A stretch of 64,000 nucleotides of DNA from Planctomycetota bacterium (GCA_024274785.1 JAJSAM010000026.1:173048-237047), one strand, 5' to 3'; positions 41,477 to 51,448 are shown, numbered from the stretch's first letter. Program-made: numbers and translations. Notes: generated from the letters alone by a model not told the origin.

Positions 41477-42334
41477 GTGGATGGGCCGCTCTTTTCCGAT
41501 TCCTTTCTCCGGAAGATCGAGCGGCTCTGCCTGATCGCCCGCCGCGGCAAGGGCGGCGGCGCCGTCCGCGAGGAGAGGCGGGGCGGGAAGATCGAATTCG
41601 CCGACCACCGCGCCTATTCCCCCGGGGACGACCTTCGCTACGTGGATTGGCACCTCTACGGCCGGCTGGGGCAGCTTTTCATCAAGGAATTCGCCCGTGA
41701 AGAGGAAGCCGAGGCCATCGTGCTCCTCGACGTTTCCGGCTCCATGGCGGCGAAGATGTTCGGCGCGGTCCGGCTTACGGCCGCCCTGGTCACCGTGGCG
41801 CTGGCCCGGGGCGACCGGGCCGGGTTCGGTACCATGGCCGACGGGAAGCTCTCGATGACCCGGACCGTGGAGGGGCTCGGGCGGCGGGCAGAGGTGTTCG
41901 AATGGCTGAAAGCGGTTCCTGGTCAGGTGGGAGGCCCCACCGATCTCGATGCATCGCTGCTCCGGCTGCCGCCGCGCCGGGGAGTGGGCCGCCGCCTGAT
42001 CATCGTGATTTCGGACCTCCTCTCGGAGCAGGACGGAAGAGGGGCGATGGCCCGGTTCGGGGAGGACCTGGTCCTCTTTCACTGGCTCGACGCCGCGGAG
42101 CGGTCGCCGGGCGAAATCGGGAAGGTGTTGCTGCGGTCCGCGGAAGGCGGGGAACTCACGGCTTTCGTCGGGCCCCGGGAAGCAGCTCGCTACGAGCGCG
42201 AACTGGCGAAGCACACGGAGGGGCTGGCCCGGCACTTTGCGCAGACCGGCGGGCGGTACCTGCTGGCTCCGGCGGAGATGCCGGTGACGGACCTGGTGCT
42301 CGACGTCCTGACGAAGGAAGGCATCCTGCGATGA
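41477..42334 (+). CDS. DUF58 protein (MoxR-associated)
   Basis: The DUF58 hallmark ADHRAYSPGDDLRYVDWHLYGRLGQLFIKEF and a von Willebrand A-like fold with the metal site DVSGSM. Proteins of this kind work with MoxR ATPases and BatA/BatB, usually in one operon; here the matching MoxR is 7 kb away at 49050. GTG start at 41477 directly after nadK; a GTG at 41432 would overlap nadK. The stop overlaps the BatA-like gene (ATGA). Confidence 0.92.
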   Translation: MDGPLFSDSFLRKIERLCLIARRGKGGGAVREERRGGKIEFADHRAYSPGDDLRYVDWHLYGRLGQLFIKEFAREEEAEAIVLLDVSGSMAAKMFGAVRLTAALVTVALARGDRAGFGTMADGKLSMTRTVEGLGRRAEVFEWLKAVPGQVGGPTDLDASLLRLPPRRGVGRRLIIVISDLLSEQDGRGAMARFGEDLVLFHWLDAAERSPGEIGKVLLRSAEGGELTAFVGPREAARYERELAKHTEGLARHFAQTGGRYLLAPAEMPVTDLVLDVLTKEGILR

Positions 42335-43734
42335 GCCTCGAGCATCCCCTCCTGCTCCTGGCGTTGCTGTCGGTGCCCATCCTCTATCTGCTGGCGAGGA
42401 AGGTCAGCGAGAGGCGCACGGTCCACGTCTCCAGCCTCCTCATCTGGCGGCGGATCGGTCTGGATCCGGCTCCACCCCGGAGCCTGGCGCGCCGCGCGGA
42501 TCATCTGCTCGTCCTGCGCCTGGCGGCGGCGGGTCTGGTGGCCCTCGGCCTCTCCGGCCCGCGCGTGGCCGCCCATGCTCCGGACCCGGTCATCGACGTA
42601 CTCGTCGACCATTCACCTTCCATGGAGGCGTTCCGGGAAGGTGTCGAGAAAGCCCTTGACACCATCCGGTCGAAGGCTCCTTCGGGGGTGGGACTCCGTA
42701 TCACACGGAGTACGGTCGACGCGGGGCTATTGAACCTTCTTTCCAGGGGCGGTGACGGCGACGTCGTGGTCGTGACCGACCATCCCCGCCCGGGTCTCGA
42801 TGGGGAGGGCCGGGTGCGACAGTTCCTCGTTGGTGCGCCCGTAGAGAATCTGGGGATCACTTCAGCGTGGCTTTCCGAGGGGCGCTTCGGCGCGGTGGTC
42901 GAGAGCTTCGCGTCGGTGGGGCGTGAGTTCACGATTCACTACCCCGGCGGCAGCGAGAAGACCGGCATCGAGCCCGGCGCCAGCCTCGTGTTCGAGGGGC
43001 CGGTGCCGGGAAACCGCGCGGAGATCGAGTTGGTCCCCGGCGATGCCTTTCAGTTCGACGATCGGGTCGTGCTCGTCACCACTCCTCCTTCCGCATTGTG
43101 CCTGCGCTGGCAGGGACCGGAGGAACCCGCGCTTCTGCTTGCGCTCCGGACCGCCGGGGTGAGGGTGGAGGAGACCGCTTCCGGGGTGGTGAGCTACCGG
43201 ACGGCCCCCGGCGAAGATGCCCGTCTGGTGGTGGCCCCCCCCGGCCCGAAGCGGGATGTGGATCCGGGCAGTGTGGTCGCGTCCGGGAGCCTGCCCGCCG
43301 AGGCCTGTCCGCCTCCGTGGCTTCCTCTCGGCCGGGCCACGGTGCTCGGCAGCGAGGGGGAGGTGATTCTCGCCGACCGGGACGGCCCTCTCGCCTTGCA
43401 GGAGGGCGAGACCGTCACCCTGGCCCTCGACCCGGCGGCTCCGGGGTCCCGCTGGTCCCGGGATCCGTCGTTTCCGGTAATGATCGCCGAGCTGGCGCGC
43501 CTGCTCGGGGCAAGCGGTCCGGGCTTCGAGGTACGGGAGGGAGTGATCGATCCCGCGGAATCCGCAATCAGGTCCCTGTCGCGCGTTCCGCACCTGACGG
43601 GACTGCGCCCCGCCGTGACCGGGGAGCCTGATTCCGGGTTCGGTCTGGCCGGCATCCTCTTCGGCCTGGCCGGCCTGATTCTGCTGCTCCACTTCGGCCT
43701 CGAGGCCGGCGGGGGCGCGCGTGGCTCCGGCTGA
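42331..43734 (+). CDS. BatA-type membrane protein with vWA-like domain
   Basis: The N-terminal BatA segment (LEHPLLLLALLSVPILYLLARK, a second helix near residues 58-70) is followed by a vWA-like domain whose metal motif reads DHSPS (DxSxS) and by about 300 residues of beta-rich sequence, ending in a C-terminal transmembrane helix (AGILFGLAGLILLLHFGL). Works with DUF58/MoxR systems that tune protein complexes or stress responses, by family analogy. 467 residues. Confidence 0.85.
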   Translation: MSLEHPLLLLALLSVPILYLLARKVSERRTVHVSSLLIWRRIGLDPAPPRSLARRADHLLVLRLAAAGLVALGLSGPRVAAHAPDPVIDVLVDHSPSMEAFREGVEKALDTIRSKAPSGVGLRITRSTVDAGLLNLLSRGGDGDVVVVTDHPRPGLDGEGRVRQFLVGAPVENLGITSAWLSEGRFGAVVESFASVGREFTIHYPGGSEKTGIEPGASLVFEGPVPGNRAEIELVPGDAFQFDDRVVLVTTPPSALCLRWQGPEEPALLLALRTAGVRVEETASGVVSYRTAPGEDARLVVAPPGPKRDVDPGSVVASGSLPAEACPPPWLPLGRATVLGSEGEVILADRDGPLALQEGETVTLALDPAAPGSRWSRDPSFPVMIAELARLLGASGPGFEVREGVIDPAESAIRSLSRVPHLTGLRPAVTGEPDSGFGLAGILFGLAGLILLLHFGLEAGGGARGSG

Positions 43735-43819
43735 GAGCCCCGACGCACCGACCCGCGGGGCGCGCCGCCCCGTTTTTCGTCAAGCCGGGACCCTTCGCTG
43801 CCGATGGGAGGGCAGAACC

Positions 43820-44590
43820 ATGCGAGTCACCCTGATTGCAGTCCTGGTGGTCATCTTCTCCACGCCGGCTCTGGCCGACGTGGTTATCCTCGAATGCAAT
43901 GATGTCCCTCTCACCGGCGTGATCCTCTCGGAGACGGATAAGGCGATCGAGTTCCAGATCAAGGGCCTCGGTGACAGATCCCGCTTCACGATCGAGAAGA
44001 GCCGCATCAAGCGGTTCTGGCGGGAGGAGAATGACCAGTGGGAATTCAAGGCGAGTAATGCGGCTCATGAGGCTGCGGCGGCGCGGGTGCGCCGGCGGCA
44101 GAATCAGAGGAAGGTCACTCCCCCCGAAGTCCTCACTTTCGAGGTTCCCGACAACTCTGTCGCCGGCCGGTCGAACAGCGAGGTGCGTGCGGATCTCATC
44201 GCCCGCGCCGTGGATCGCCTGGCCTACTGCGTCCCGGAGAGCTTGCCCCTGCAGGGAGTGTTCGCCCTCGGCTGCGTGCTCCTGCTTGGTCTCCTGATCT
44301 TCGTCGGCGGCAAGGTTGCCGACCTGCCCTCCCTTTCCGTTCAGAAAAGCCTGGTCCTGTCGTTCCTGGCCGCCGGGGCGGTGTTGGCGCTGACCGAGAT
44401 CCTGCCGAAGCTGGGGCTGCCGCCCGGTCTGCTCCCCGCCTTCATTCTGGTGGTAACCTTCATCTGGCTCGTGACCGCGCGCCTGCTTTCCAGAGGACGT
44501 TTCCTGAAGGGGGTCATCATGCTCTCCTTCGTGCTCGCTACCCTGTTCGTCGCCGGAACGTCGGTGTTCGGCATCCTCGCGGTGGTTTGA
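43820..44590 (+). CDS. Exported multi-spanning membrane protein of unknown function
   Basis: A signal peptide (LIAVLVVIFSTPALADV) is followed by a small beta domain (VVILECNDVPLTGVILSETDKAIEFQIKGL; similar short domains recognise substrates in exported planctomycete proteins) and a C-terminal half with four hydrophobic helices. No family recognised. The ATG at 43820 has GGGAGGG upstream. It follows the BatA-like gene by 85 bases. Confidence 0.65.
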   Translation: MRVTLIAVLVVIFSTPALADVVILECNDVPLTGVILSETDKAIEFQIKGLGDRSRFTIEKSRIKRFWREENDQWEFKASNAAHEAAAARVRRRQNQRKVTPPEVLTFEVPDNSVAGRSNSEVRADLIARAVDRLAYCVPESLPLQGVFALGCVLLLGLLIFVGGKVADLPSLSVQKSLVLSFLAAGAVLALTEILPKLGLPPGLLPAFILVVTFIWLVTARLLSRGRFLKGVIMLSFVLATLFVAGTSVFGILAVV

Positions 44591-44639
44591 AGGAAGAATC
44601 GCGTCGGCCATCCCCTTGTCGCGGACGTACAATCGGCCC

Positions 44640-45341
44640 GTGTCGGCAGCGGCGGAATTCATCTTCGGAGCGGTGATCGGTCTCTCCCTCTCGGTGTGGC
44701 CCGGCGAAGGGCTTTCACGTTCGGTGAGGGGCGTGGTGCGCGGTGGCTTTCCCGGAGGCCTGGCGGCGGGGGCTGGCTGCGTGGCGGCGAACCTGGTCGC
44801 CGTGCTCGCGCTCGGCGCGCTTCTGACGAGCCCTTTTTTCTCGGCACTTCTGACCAGAGAGACCCGGCTGGTCTTGAAAATCGTCTGTGGAGCGGTGCTC
44901 GTGGTCTTCGGCTGGCGGCTCATGGATGACCACACCCCGGGGGCGTTGCATCGTGACCGCGATGCCGATCACATTCGCACCTGGTCGGCGAGCCCGTTTC
45001 TGGATCGCTTCGTCGCTTCCCTGCTGACGCCGCGCTGGCATCTGCTCTGGTGGCTGGCGGGGGCCGGGATGCTGCTCGGCCCGGTTGCGAGGGGCTTTGC
45101 CGGGCTGGTGCCCTTCGCCGCGGGCTTGACGGTGAGCGGCCTTGGGGTTCGATTGATCATTGCTCTCCGGTTGTCCGAGCCGGACCGGGAGTGGGCACTG
45201 AGCGACCGGGTCTTCCGCATTGTCACCGCCTCGACCGGGCTCGCGGTGGCCGGCTTCGGTTTCCTCCTCGGACTGCGGGCGATCGGGCAGGGCACGTTTC
45301 AGCCTGCGCTGGAACGAATAGTCGCGTTCGTCTTCGGGTAA
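44640..45341 (+). CDS. LysE/ArsP-like membrane protein of unknown function
   Basis: About six hydrophobic segments, starting AAEFIFGAVIGLSLSVWPGEGLSRSVRGVVRGG and including GLAAGAGCVAANLVAVLALGALLTS, the pattern of LysE-type exporters with a GG/N-containing first pair of helices. 233 residues. The GTG at 44640 comes six bases after a TACAAT box (44628-44633), which would fit a leaderless transcript, but no -35 is visible. TTG at 44616 is the other start choice. Confidence 0.65.
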   Translation: MSAAAEFIFGAVIGLSLSVWPGEGLSRSVRGVVRGGFPGGLAAGAGCVAANLVAVLALGALLTSPFFSALLTRETRLVLKIVCGAVLVVFGWRLMDDHTPGALHRDRDADHIRTWSASPFLDRFVASLLTPRWHLLWWLAGAGMLLGPVARGFAGLVPFAAGLTVSGLGVRLIIALRLSEPDREWALSDRVFRIVTASTGLAVAGFGFLLGLRAIGQGTFQPALERIVAFVFG

Positions 45342-45351
45342 GGATGAAGTG

Positions 45352-46014
45352 ATGAATCATCTCGATTGGATCGTTGCCGTCGCCTTGCTCGAGGTGACGC
45401 TCACGCTTCTGGTTCTCATCGGGCTCGTTCGCCGGGTCAGGCGAATCGAAGAGAGCCTCGCCGCTCCTTCCGCTCCGCCGAAGGAGGACCAGGCGGTGGC
45501 AGGGGAGCTTGCCGCTCTCACCGCCCGGGTGTCCGGAATCGCCGGGCTCTCAGATCGCCTGCATCAAATCGAAGAGCGCCTGCCGGACAACTCCGGCATC
45601 GAAGCGGGTCTCTCTGCGCTCTTCGAGAAGGTCGCCGTGCTCGAGCGACTCGGCGCCATCGAGCAATCGGTCGAAGAGGCCCTTCGGCGGGAGCCCCTCG
45701 GAGACGATCTCGATGAGCGGCTGAAACCGATACTCGCCGAGGCCGTTTCCGACCTGGATGCGCGATTGAGGAGCTTCATCGCTTCCCTCGAGAAGGATCG
45801 GACGGAAACGAGAAGCGAACTGCTCGTCCGCACCCTCGGTGATCGGGGGTTCTCCGAGGTCTCGATCGTTACGACGGCGGAGACCGAGGATGGAGGATCG
45901 CGTCTTCTCGTCGAGGCGAAGAAGGACGGCATGAGCTTCAAGGGGCCCGTGCTGATCTTCGAGGGCAGGGTGGTGGAGCAGAAGCTCCGCCCTTCGTACC
46001 CGATGTTCCCGTAG
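45352..46014 (+). CDS. Membrane-anchored coiled-coil protein, unknown function
   Basis: One N-terminal transmembrane helix (IVAVALLEVTLTLLVLIGLV), a helical coiled-coil region with many Glu/Arg/Leu and a C-terminal globular part (SEVSIVTTAETEDGGSRLLVEAKKDGMSFKGPVLIFEG). 220 residues; ATG at 45352 with GTAAGGATGAAG upstream. No family recognised. It is coupled by spacing (13 bases) to cvpA. Confidence 0.65.
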   Translation: MNHLDWIVAVALLEVTLTLLVLIGLVRRVRRIEESLAAPSAPPKEDQAVAGELAALTARVSGIAGLSDRLHQIEERLPDNSGIEAGLSALFEKVAVLERLGAIEQSVEEALRREPLGDDLDERLKPILAEAVSDLDARLRSFIASLEKDRTETRSELLVRTLGDRGFSEVSIVTTAETEDGGSRLLVEAKKDGMSFKGPVLIFEGRVVEQKLRPSYPMFP

Positions 46015-46027
46015 GGGAGGAGTGAGC

Positions 46028-46639
46028 ATGCTGCTCGAAATAAAGGACGCACTCAATGTCGGTGGGGTCACGAACTGGGTCGATATCGTGGCCATTGTGT
46101 TCCTGGCGCTGTTCTTTTTTCACGGCGTGTCGAAGGGCTTCGTGCTGCAGCTCGTCGGCATCCTGCTGCTGATCGCGGCGCTGGTGGCATCGACCCTCCT
46201 GTCACAGCGGGCCGGGGCCGTCCTCCGGTCCACGAAGTTCCTGGCGGACTTGCCGGAGAAGGCGGCGCAATATCTGAGTTTTCTGGTCATCTTCATTGTG
46301 GCGCTGGCAATCGGTTCGCTGATCGCCCGCATGCTGCGCGGCGCTATCGAGAAGGCGGGCGGCGTGCCCTATGACCGGTTCCTTGGTGGGATTCTCGGTG
46401 CGCTGAAGGCCGCGCTCGTGGTCATGGTCCTGGTCATCGGTGTCGCGAACCTCTTCTACAACGAGGAGGAGGAGAGGCCGATGGGGATGGTTGCGGCCGT
46501 CGTGGAGTCCCGGTCCGCCAGCGCCACGCGCTGGACCGCGGAGCGGGCGGTGATCTTCCTGCCGAAGGAACTCGCGGAGGTCTTCCAGAAGTATTCCCGA
46601 CCTCTGGCGATTGTTCCGGACGCGGACGCCGGGGAATAA
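46028..46639 (+). CDS. cvpA: CvpA-family membrane protein
   Basis: Residues 10-160 contain four hydrophobic segments with VDIVAIVFLALFFFHGVSKGFVLQLVG at the first and a Gly-rich RFLGGILGALKAALVVMVLVIGVA segment, the CvpA pattern (colicin V production protein; the role in most bacteria is unclear, linked to purine or envelope stress genes). The ATG at 46028 has GGGGAGGA eight bases upstream; GTG 46022 is the alternative. Confidence 0.88.
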   Translation: MLLEIKDALNVGGVTNWVDIVAIVFLALFFFHGVSKGFVLQLVGILLLIAALVASTLLSQRAGAVLRSTKFLADLPEKAAQYLSFLVIFIVALAIGSLIARMLRGAIEKAGGVPYDRFLGGILGALKAALVVMVLVIGVANLFYNEEEERPMGMVAAVVESRSASATRWTAERAVIFLPKELAEVFQKYSRPLAIVPDADAGE

Positions 46640-46673
46640 CGGGGCCGGAACCCGGGCGATCGTGCTCGTGATT

Positions 46674-46691
46674 CCGTGCGGTTTCGCACGG
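46674..46691 (+). terminator. Hairpin downstream of cvpA
   Basis: CCGTGCG-GTTT-CGCACGG, a perfect 7-bp stem with a 4-base loop, 35 bases after the cvpA stop. No T-run follows directly, so termination is possible but not certain. Confidence 0.45.
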
Positions 46692-46867
46692 AGGGAGAGG
46701 GGCGGTTCCCTTTTTGGGAGTCGATGTGGGGCCGACTTTGCGAGAATCAGACGATCAGGGCAGACCGGGACGTGGGATGCGCGACTTGGCATGAGGGTTG
46801 CGCGTGGTCCGACAGAGTTCCGGATACGCAGCCTGGGTCAGTCGAGTCCGAATGCATGACATCCGTC

Positions 46868-46897
46868 TTGCATGGGGCGGGCGAGTTGGCCTAGAAT
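46868..46897 (+). promoter_or_regulatory. Candidate promoter of the beta-propeller lipoprotein gene
   Basis: TTGCAT (46868-46873), 18 bases, TAGAAT (46892-46897), 38 bases before the ATG. The -10 matches five of six consensus bases. Confidence 0.55.
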
Positions 46898-46934
46898 GAA
46901 GGCCCCAGTGCTTATTTTGTCGCGGAGGGTAGCA

Positions 46935-48905
46935 ATGAACGATCTGAAGCGGAGATCCCTCGTCCTGGGTCTCTCTCTTCTCCTGCTGGTCGTCGCCGGT
47001 TGCGGTGGCGGTAGTGGTCCCGGCGGCCCGAATGGGAGCGATCCCGGAGTTGCACAGAACCTCGTGGTCACCCAGACCCTGCCGGTTAACCAGCAAGAGG
47101 TCCTGCCCGATCTCTCTGACCCCGGGCTCGAAGGTGTCATCAGGGTGTTCTTCTCGGAAATCGTCGCTTCCAACACGATCATCGACCCGACGAACACCTT
47201 CAACTATCTGACCTCGGATGTGAACATCCTGAACTCCGCCATGGAGCGGATGGAAGGTGTCGCAACTCTGACCGGCGCGAACCGGACACTCGTGTTCCAG
47301 CCCTCGGGTGCCCTTCCCAACGGGCAGTACACGGTGACCTGCACGCGTGACGTGAAGAACTTCCAGGGTGGGGCGCTGAACCAGGGGGTGAGCGACTACC
47401 GCTCCTCCTTCACGGTCGGCACCGACATCTACGCCCCCGTGCTGCGGAACACCTTCCCCGCGTCGAACCAGAAGAGCGTGCCGCGGAACAGCAACATCAT
47501 CCTGACGTTCAACGAGACCCTGAACCGGTCCACCGTCAGCACCAGCACGATCACGGTCGTGGATGGCAGCGCGAACCCGGCGGTGACGATCAGCGGCACC
47601 CTGACCACCGACCTCGACGCGTTCGAGGTCACGTTCACGCCGGATGCCGGGACCCAGATGCCGCCGAACGCCACCATCGTCGTCACCATCAATGGTGGCG
47701 CCGGTGGGCTCGCCGATGCGGTGGGGAACCCCTACGAGGGCGATCCGAACACCCCGGGCGTCTACCAGTTCCAGTTCGAGACGGTGAAGGAGCCGCCACC
47801 GCCGAACAACCCGCTCACGATCGACACCGTCAACTTCGACGCGCTGATCCTGGCTGCGGACACGAGCAACATCTACTCGATCTCCGAAGCCTCGTACCTG
47901 AACAACACCCTCGACCTGACACTCTGGGGCACCAACAACCCGGTCGCGAACAGCAAGTCGCGCATCGGTTCCCCGGGTGAGATCATTTTCGACCCGCGGT
48001 TCGGTTCTCTCGACGGCCACACCTACGCCTACGTTATCGACCGGGACAGCAGGTCGGTGACCGTCGTCGGCACCAGGGACTCGAAAGTCGTCTGGCGCTG
48101 GCGTGACCTCCCGGACCCGCGCGGCCTGGCGATCGCCCCGAACGGCATCACCCTTTACGTGTCCAACTTCGCGTCCGACTCGGTGAGCTTCATCGACACC
48201 GGCTCGATCAACGTCGGCAACTCTCTGGCGGACGACAGGCTGAAGTCGCTTTCAGCGCAGAAGAACCGGACGGACGTTGCGGTCGGGCGGGGACCCATCG
48301 GTGCGGCGCATGCGCCTGATGCCAGCCTGCTCTTCGTCGGCAACAGCATCGAGAACACCTGTACACTGATCAACACCGCCACCGCGAAGGTCACCACGTC
48401 GTTCGCGATCGGCACCAGCCCGCAGGATGTAGCCGCGACCTTCAACTTCCCCGGCATCGGGCGCTTCGCGTTCATCACCTGCCTGGGCGGTGGAAACGAC
48501 AACAAGGGTTCGGTCAGCCTGTACTGGAACGTTCCGAACGGCCTGCAGGCCACGGTCACCGGCTTCGAGAATCCGGCGGAGTGCATTTACGACCGCGGTG
48601 CTTCGGCCTGGATCGCCAACTCCGGTGGAAACCAGAGCAAGCAGCTCACGCTCGCCTTTGCGGGTGGTGGCTTCGCGGCGACCATTCTGCCGACGATCAA
48701 CGCGAGCGTGACAGTCGGTGCGAGCCCGACCGGCATTACCATGGAGTCGTTCTACCCGTTCTTCGGCGCTGCCACGCGGACCATCATCACGGCCTGCCGC
48801 GGTGCTTCCGAACTGGTCTTCCTGGACAACTCCCAGCCATCGCGTCCGACGTTCTCCCTCAGTATTCCCGCTGTCAGGACGGTCGCGAGCTACTACGACC
48901 AGTAG
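46935..48905 (+). CDS. Lipoprotein with Ig-like domains and a YVTN-type beta-propeller
   Basis: The lipobox VVAGC lies at about residue 22 after a hydrophobic helix, so it should be anchored in a membrane. Residues 30-280 hold two or three Ig-like (Big_5/SbsA-like) domains with VIRVFFSEIVASNTIIDP, RNTFPASNQKSVPRNSNIIL and similar. Residues 300-656 repeat a beta-propeller pattern (DPRGLAIAPNGITLYVSNFASDSVSFIDTG; VGRGPIGAAHAPDASLLFVGN), typical of YncE/YVTN surface proteins. 656 residues; role probably adhesion or surface display. Confidence 0.8.
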   Translation: MNDLKRRSLVLGLSLLLLVVAGCGGGSGPGGPNGSDPGVAQNLVVTQTLPVNQQEVLPDLSDPGLEGVIRVFFSEIVASNTIIDPTNTFNYLTSDVNILNSAMERMEGVATLTGANRTLVFQPSGALPNGQYTVTCTRDVKNFQGGALNQGVSDYRSSFTVGTDIYAPVLRNTFPASNQKSVPRNSNIILTFNETLNRSTVSTSTITVVDGSANPAVTISGTLTTDLDAFEVTFTPDAGTQMPPNATIVVTINGGAGGLADAVGNPYEGDPNTPGVYQFQFETVKEPPPPNNPLTIDTVNFDALILAADTSNIYSISEASYLNNTLDLTLWGTNNPVANSKSRIGSPGEIIFDPRFGSLDGHTYAYVIDRDSRSVTVVGTRDSKVVWRWRDLPDPRGLAIAPNGITLYVSNFASDSVSFIDTGSINVGNSLADDRLKSLSAQKNRTDVAVGRGPIGAAHAPDASLLFVGNSIENTCTLINTATAKVTTSFAIGTSPQDVAATFNFPGIGRFAFITCLGGGNDNKGSVSLYWNVPNGLQATVTGFENPAECIYDRGASAWIANSGGNQSKQLTLAFAGGGFAATILPTINASVTVGASPTGITMESFYPFFGAATRTIITACRGASELVFLDNSQPSRPTFSLSIPAVRTVASYYDQ

Positions 48906-48932
48906 ATCGGGACACCGGAAGCAGATATCAGG

Positions 48933-48962
48933 AGCGCCCTGTGGGAAACCGCGGGGCGCTTT
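48933..48962 (+). terminator. Intrinsic terminator-like hairpin after the lipoprotein gene
   Basis: AGCGCCCTGTGG pairs with CCGCGGGGCGCT (12 bp including two G-T pairs) around a GAAA tetraloop, followed by TTTC. It starts 27 bases after the stop codon, the right position for termination before the convergent moxR gene. Confidence 0.7.
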
Positions 48963-49004
48963 CGATTCCGGATCCGGCCCCGGGAGGTGATCCGAATCGA
49001 CCAT

Positions 49005-49024
49005 GGCGGGGCGGCGTCCCCGCC
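49005..49024 (-). terminator. Hairpin between moxR and the convergent lipoprotein gene
   Basis: GGCGGGG-CGGCGT-CCCCGCC, a perfect 7-bp stem, 25 bases beyond the moxR stop on the minus strand. No T-run follows, so it may be a weak terminator. Confidence 0.4.
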
Positions 49025-49049
49025 GGCCATACACGCCGTGACGCCTTTC

Positions 49050-50039
49050 TCAGGCCTCCGGTACAGCCTCGACCACCGCCGTCACCACGTCGTCCGCCGA
49101 CACTCCCTCCGCTTCGCCTTCGAAGTTCAGGATGAGGCGGTGGCGCAGCGCGGGCTCGGCGAACTTGCGGATGTCCTCGAACGCCACGTTGGCGCGCCCG
49201 TCGAGGAGTGCGTGTACGCGGCCGGCCAGCGCCAGCGCCTGCGCGCCGCGCGGGCTCGCGCCGTAGCGTACGAACCGGCGGACGGGCTCCGGTGACTCTT
49301 TCCGGTCGGGACGTGTGGCGTGAACGATGCGGGCGGCGTACTCCGCGACCGGGTCGGGAAGCTCGACGCGGCGGACGAGGACTCGGGCCTGAAGGACCGC
49401 CTCGGGATCGAGCACGGCTTCGGGTTCGGGCTCCTCGGCGCCAGTGGTGCGGCGGAGGACTTCGACAATCTCCGGCACTTCGGGAGTCGTCAGGTGGACC
49501 ATGAAGAGGAACCGGTCGAGTTGTGCTTCGGGAAGAGGGTATGTTCCTTCCATTTCGATCGGGTTCTGGGTGGCCAGCATGAGGAAGGGCGAGGGAAGCT
49601 GATGGCGTTCTCCGCCGACGGTCACCGCTGATTCCTGCATGGCTTCGAGCAAGGCGGACTGCGTCTTCGGCGTCGCACGGTTCACCTCATCGGCCAGGAG
49701 GATGTTCGAGAACACCGGACCCGGCACGAAACGGAAGGACCTCCCACCGGTGGCCTGGTCTTCGAGGACGGTGGTTCCAACGATGTCCGCCGGCATCAGG
49801 TCGGGCGTACACTGGACGCGTCCGAATTCCAGAGAGAGACAGCGCGCCAGGGTTCGGACGAGGAGCGTCTTTCCGAGTCCGGGCACACCCTGGAGGAGCA
49901 CGTGGCCACCGGCGAAGAGGGCCGTGGTGATCTCGGTCAGGGCGTCGCCGTGGCCGACGACGACGTGCTCCATGGCGGTGCGGAGTCGCATTGCCTGCTC
50001 GCGGAATGCGGAGATGCGGTCATTCAACTCTGCGGTCAC
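49050..50039 (-). CDS. MoxR-family AAA+ ATPase
   Basis: Walker A GVPGLGKT, Walker [10 protein letters not shown], sensor region [22 protein letters not shown], and [14 protein letters not shown] near the C-terminus are intact; 329 residues. MoxR ATPases act as chaperones for metal-dependent or vWA proteins; DUF58/BatA partners are at 41477-43734. GTG start at 50039 overlaps the asnS stop by three bases (GTGA), giving coupling to asnS. Confidence 0.93.
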   Translation of the reverse strand: MTAELNDRISAFREQAMRLRTAMEHVVVGHGDALTEITTALFAGGHVLLQGVPGLGKTLLVRTLARCLSLEFGRVQCTPDLMPADIVGTTVLEDQATGGRSFRFVPGPVFSNILLADEVNRATPKTQSALLEAMQESAVTVGGERHQLPSPFLMLATQNPIEMEGTYPLPEAQLDRFLFMVHLTTPEVPEIVEVLRRTTGAEEPEPEAVLDPEAVLQARVLVRRVELPDPVAEYAARIVHATRPDRKESPEPVRRFVRYGASPRGAQALALAGRVHALLDGRANVAFEDIRKFAEPALRHRLILNFEGEAEGVSADDVVTAVVEAVPEA

Positions 50040-51349
50040 GGATAGATCTTCCCGAGCAGCCGGGGGAACGGAATCGTCTCGCGAATGTGCCGGATCCCCG
50101 AGATCCACGTCGTCAGCCGCTCGATACCGATGCCGAATCCGGAGTGGGGAACCGACCCATAACGCCGGAGGTCAAGGTACCACTGATAGTCCTCGACGTT
50201 GAGCCCGTGTTCGCGGATCCGCGACTCGAGCAATTCGGCGTCGTGGATGCGTTCGGATCCGCCGATGACCTCGCCGTACCCTTCCGGGGCCAGCATGTCG
50301 TAGCAGAGGGCCACCTCCGGACGCTCCGGGTCGGGCTGCATGTAGAATGCCTTGATGGCTGCCGGGTAGTGGGTGATGAAGAGCGGCTTCTCGTTGAGTC
50401 TTGAAAGGAGCGCCTCGTGCGGGGCGCCGAAGTCATCCCCCCAGACCGGCACCCCGGCGTCGCCGAGTTCCGCGGCGTGCTCTGCGAGAATTGCCAGGGC
50501 GCGGTCGTAGGTCATCCGCACGAACGGCGCCTTGATCTTCTCCAGGACCGCCCGGTCCCGGTCGAGGGCTTCGAGTTCCTTCCCGCACTTTGCGAGGACG
50601 CGGGCCACCACCGCGGAAACCATCTGCTCCTGGATTTCGAGGTTCTCTTCGTGGCCGACGAAGGCCGCTTCCGGTTCGATCATCCAGAACTCGGTCAGGT
50701 GCCTGCGGGTCTTGCTCTTCTCGGCCCGGAAAGTGGGGCCGAAGCAGTAGACGCGACCGAAGGACATCATGCCCGATTCGACGTAGAGTTGGCCGGTCTG
50801 CGCGAGGAATGCCGGGCCCTCGTCGAAGTACTGCGTTTCGAACAGGGTAGAGGTCCCCTCTGCAGAGCAAGGCGTGAGCAGCGGCGTGTCGTAGCGGATG
50901 AACCCCTCGTCGTTCAGCCACTCCTGGCAACCGGCGATGACCTCGGCCCGGATCCGCAGGATGGCGTGCTGGAGCTTGCTGCGGACCCACAGGTGCCGGT
51001 GGGAAAGCAGGAAGTCGACGCCGTGCTCCTTCTTCGTGATCGGGTAGTCGAGGGAGTCGCCGATGAGCTCGAACCCGGAGACGTTGAGTTCATGGCCTCC
51101 CGGTGCCCGGGCATCTTCCTTCACCACCCCGGTGACCGTGAGCGAGCACTCCTGGTTGAGCCGGCCGATCGCTTCGAACACTTCCTCTGAGAGGGCGTTC
51201 CTGAAGGCCAGGCACTGGCAGGTTCCGGTGCCATCCCGGACCAGCATGAACTGGATCTTCTTCGACGAGCGAAGGTTGTAGAGCCAGCCGCGCAGCGTGA
51301 CCTCGCCGCCGACGTGTTCCGAGAGCTTTTCGACCGTGCTGAAAGGCAT
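50036..51349 (-). CDS. asnS: Asparaginyl-tRNA synthetase
   Basis: Class II synthetase charging tRNA-Asn. The N-terminal OB fold ([25 protein letters not shown]) is followed by the catalytic domain with motif 2 [26 protein letters not shown] and motif 3 [12 protein letters not shown]. 437 residues. Two ATGs lie nearby; the one at 51349 has AAGGAG six bases upstream and is chosen over 51355. Its presence means Asn-tRNA is made directly. Confidence 0.95.
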   Translation of the reverse strand: MPFSTVEKLSEHVGGEVTLRGWLYNLRSSKKIQFMLVRDGTGTCQCLAFRNALSEEVFEAIGRLNQECSLTVTGVVKEDARAPGGHELNVSGFELIGDSLDYPITKKEHGVDFLLSHRHLWVRSKLQHAILRIRAEVIAGCQEWLNDEGFIRYDTPLLTPCSAEGTSTLFETQYFDEGPAFLAQTGQLYVESGMMSFGRVYCFGPTFRAEKSKTRRHLTEFWMIEPEAAFVGHEENLEIQEQMVSAVVARVLAKCGKELEALDRDRAVLEKIKAPFVRMTYDRALAILAEHAAELGDAGVPVWGDDFGAPHEALLSRLNEKPLFITHYPAAIKAFYMQPDPERPEVALCYDMLAPEGYGEVIGGSERIHDAELLESRIREHGLNVEDYQWYLDLRRYGSVPHSGFGIGIERLTTWISGIRHIRETIPFPRLLGKIYP

Positions 51350-51419
51350 GCGCATCTCCTTTTTCTCCGGAGGGCACCTCTTGATCGGGATGGAGCCCGG
51401 CCCTCGAGGGAGAGAGCCT

Positions 51420-51448
51420 GTTCTAATTCAGGTGGAACCGGCGCTCAA
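51420..51448 (-). promoter_or_regulatory. Candidate promoter of asnS-moxR
   Basis: On the minus strand TTGAGC (51448-51443), 17 bases, TAGAAC (51425-51420), about 70 bases before the asnS ATG. It lies in the asnS-ruvA gap. Confidence 0.5.

Noticed and set aside
44628-44642. Leaderless transcript with TACAAT six bases before the GTG of the LysE-like gene
   Set aside because: No -35 element at usual spacing and no other leaderless candidates in the window.
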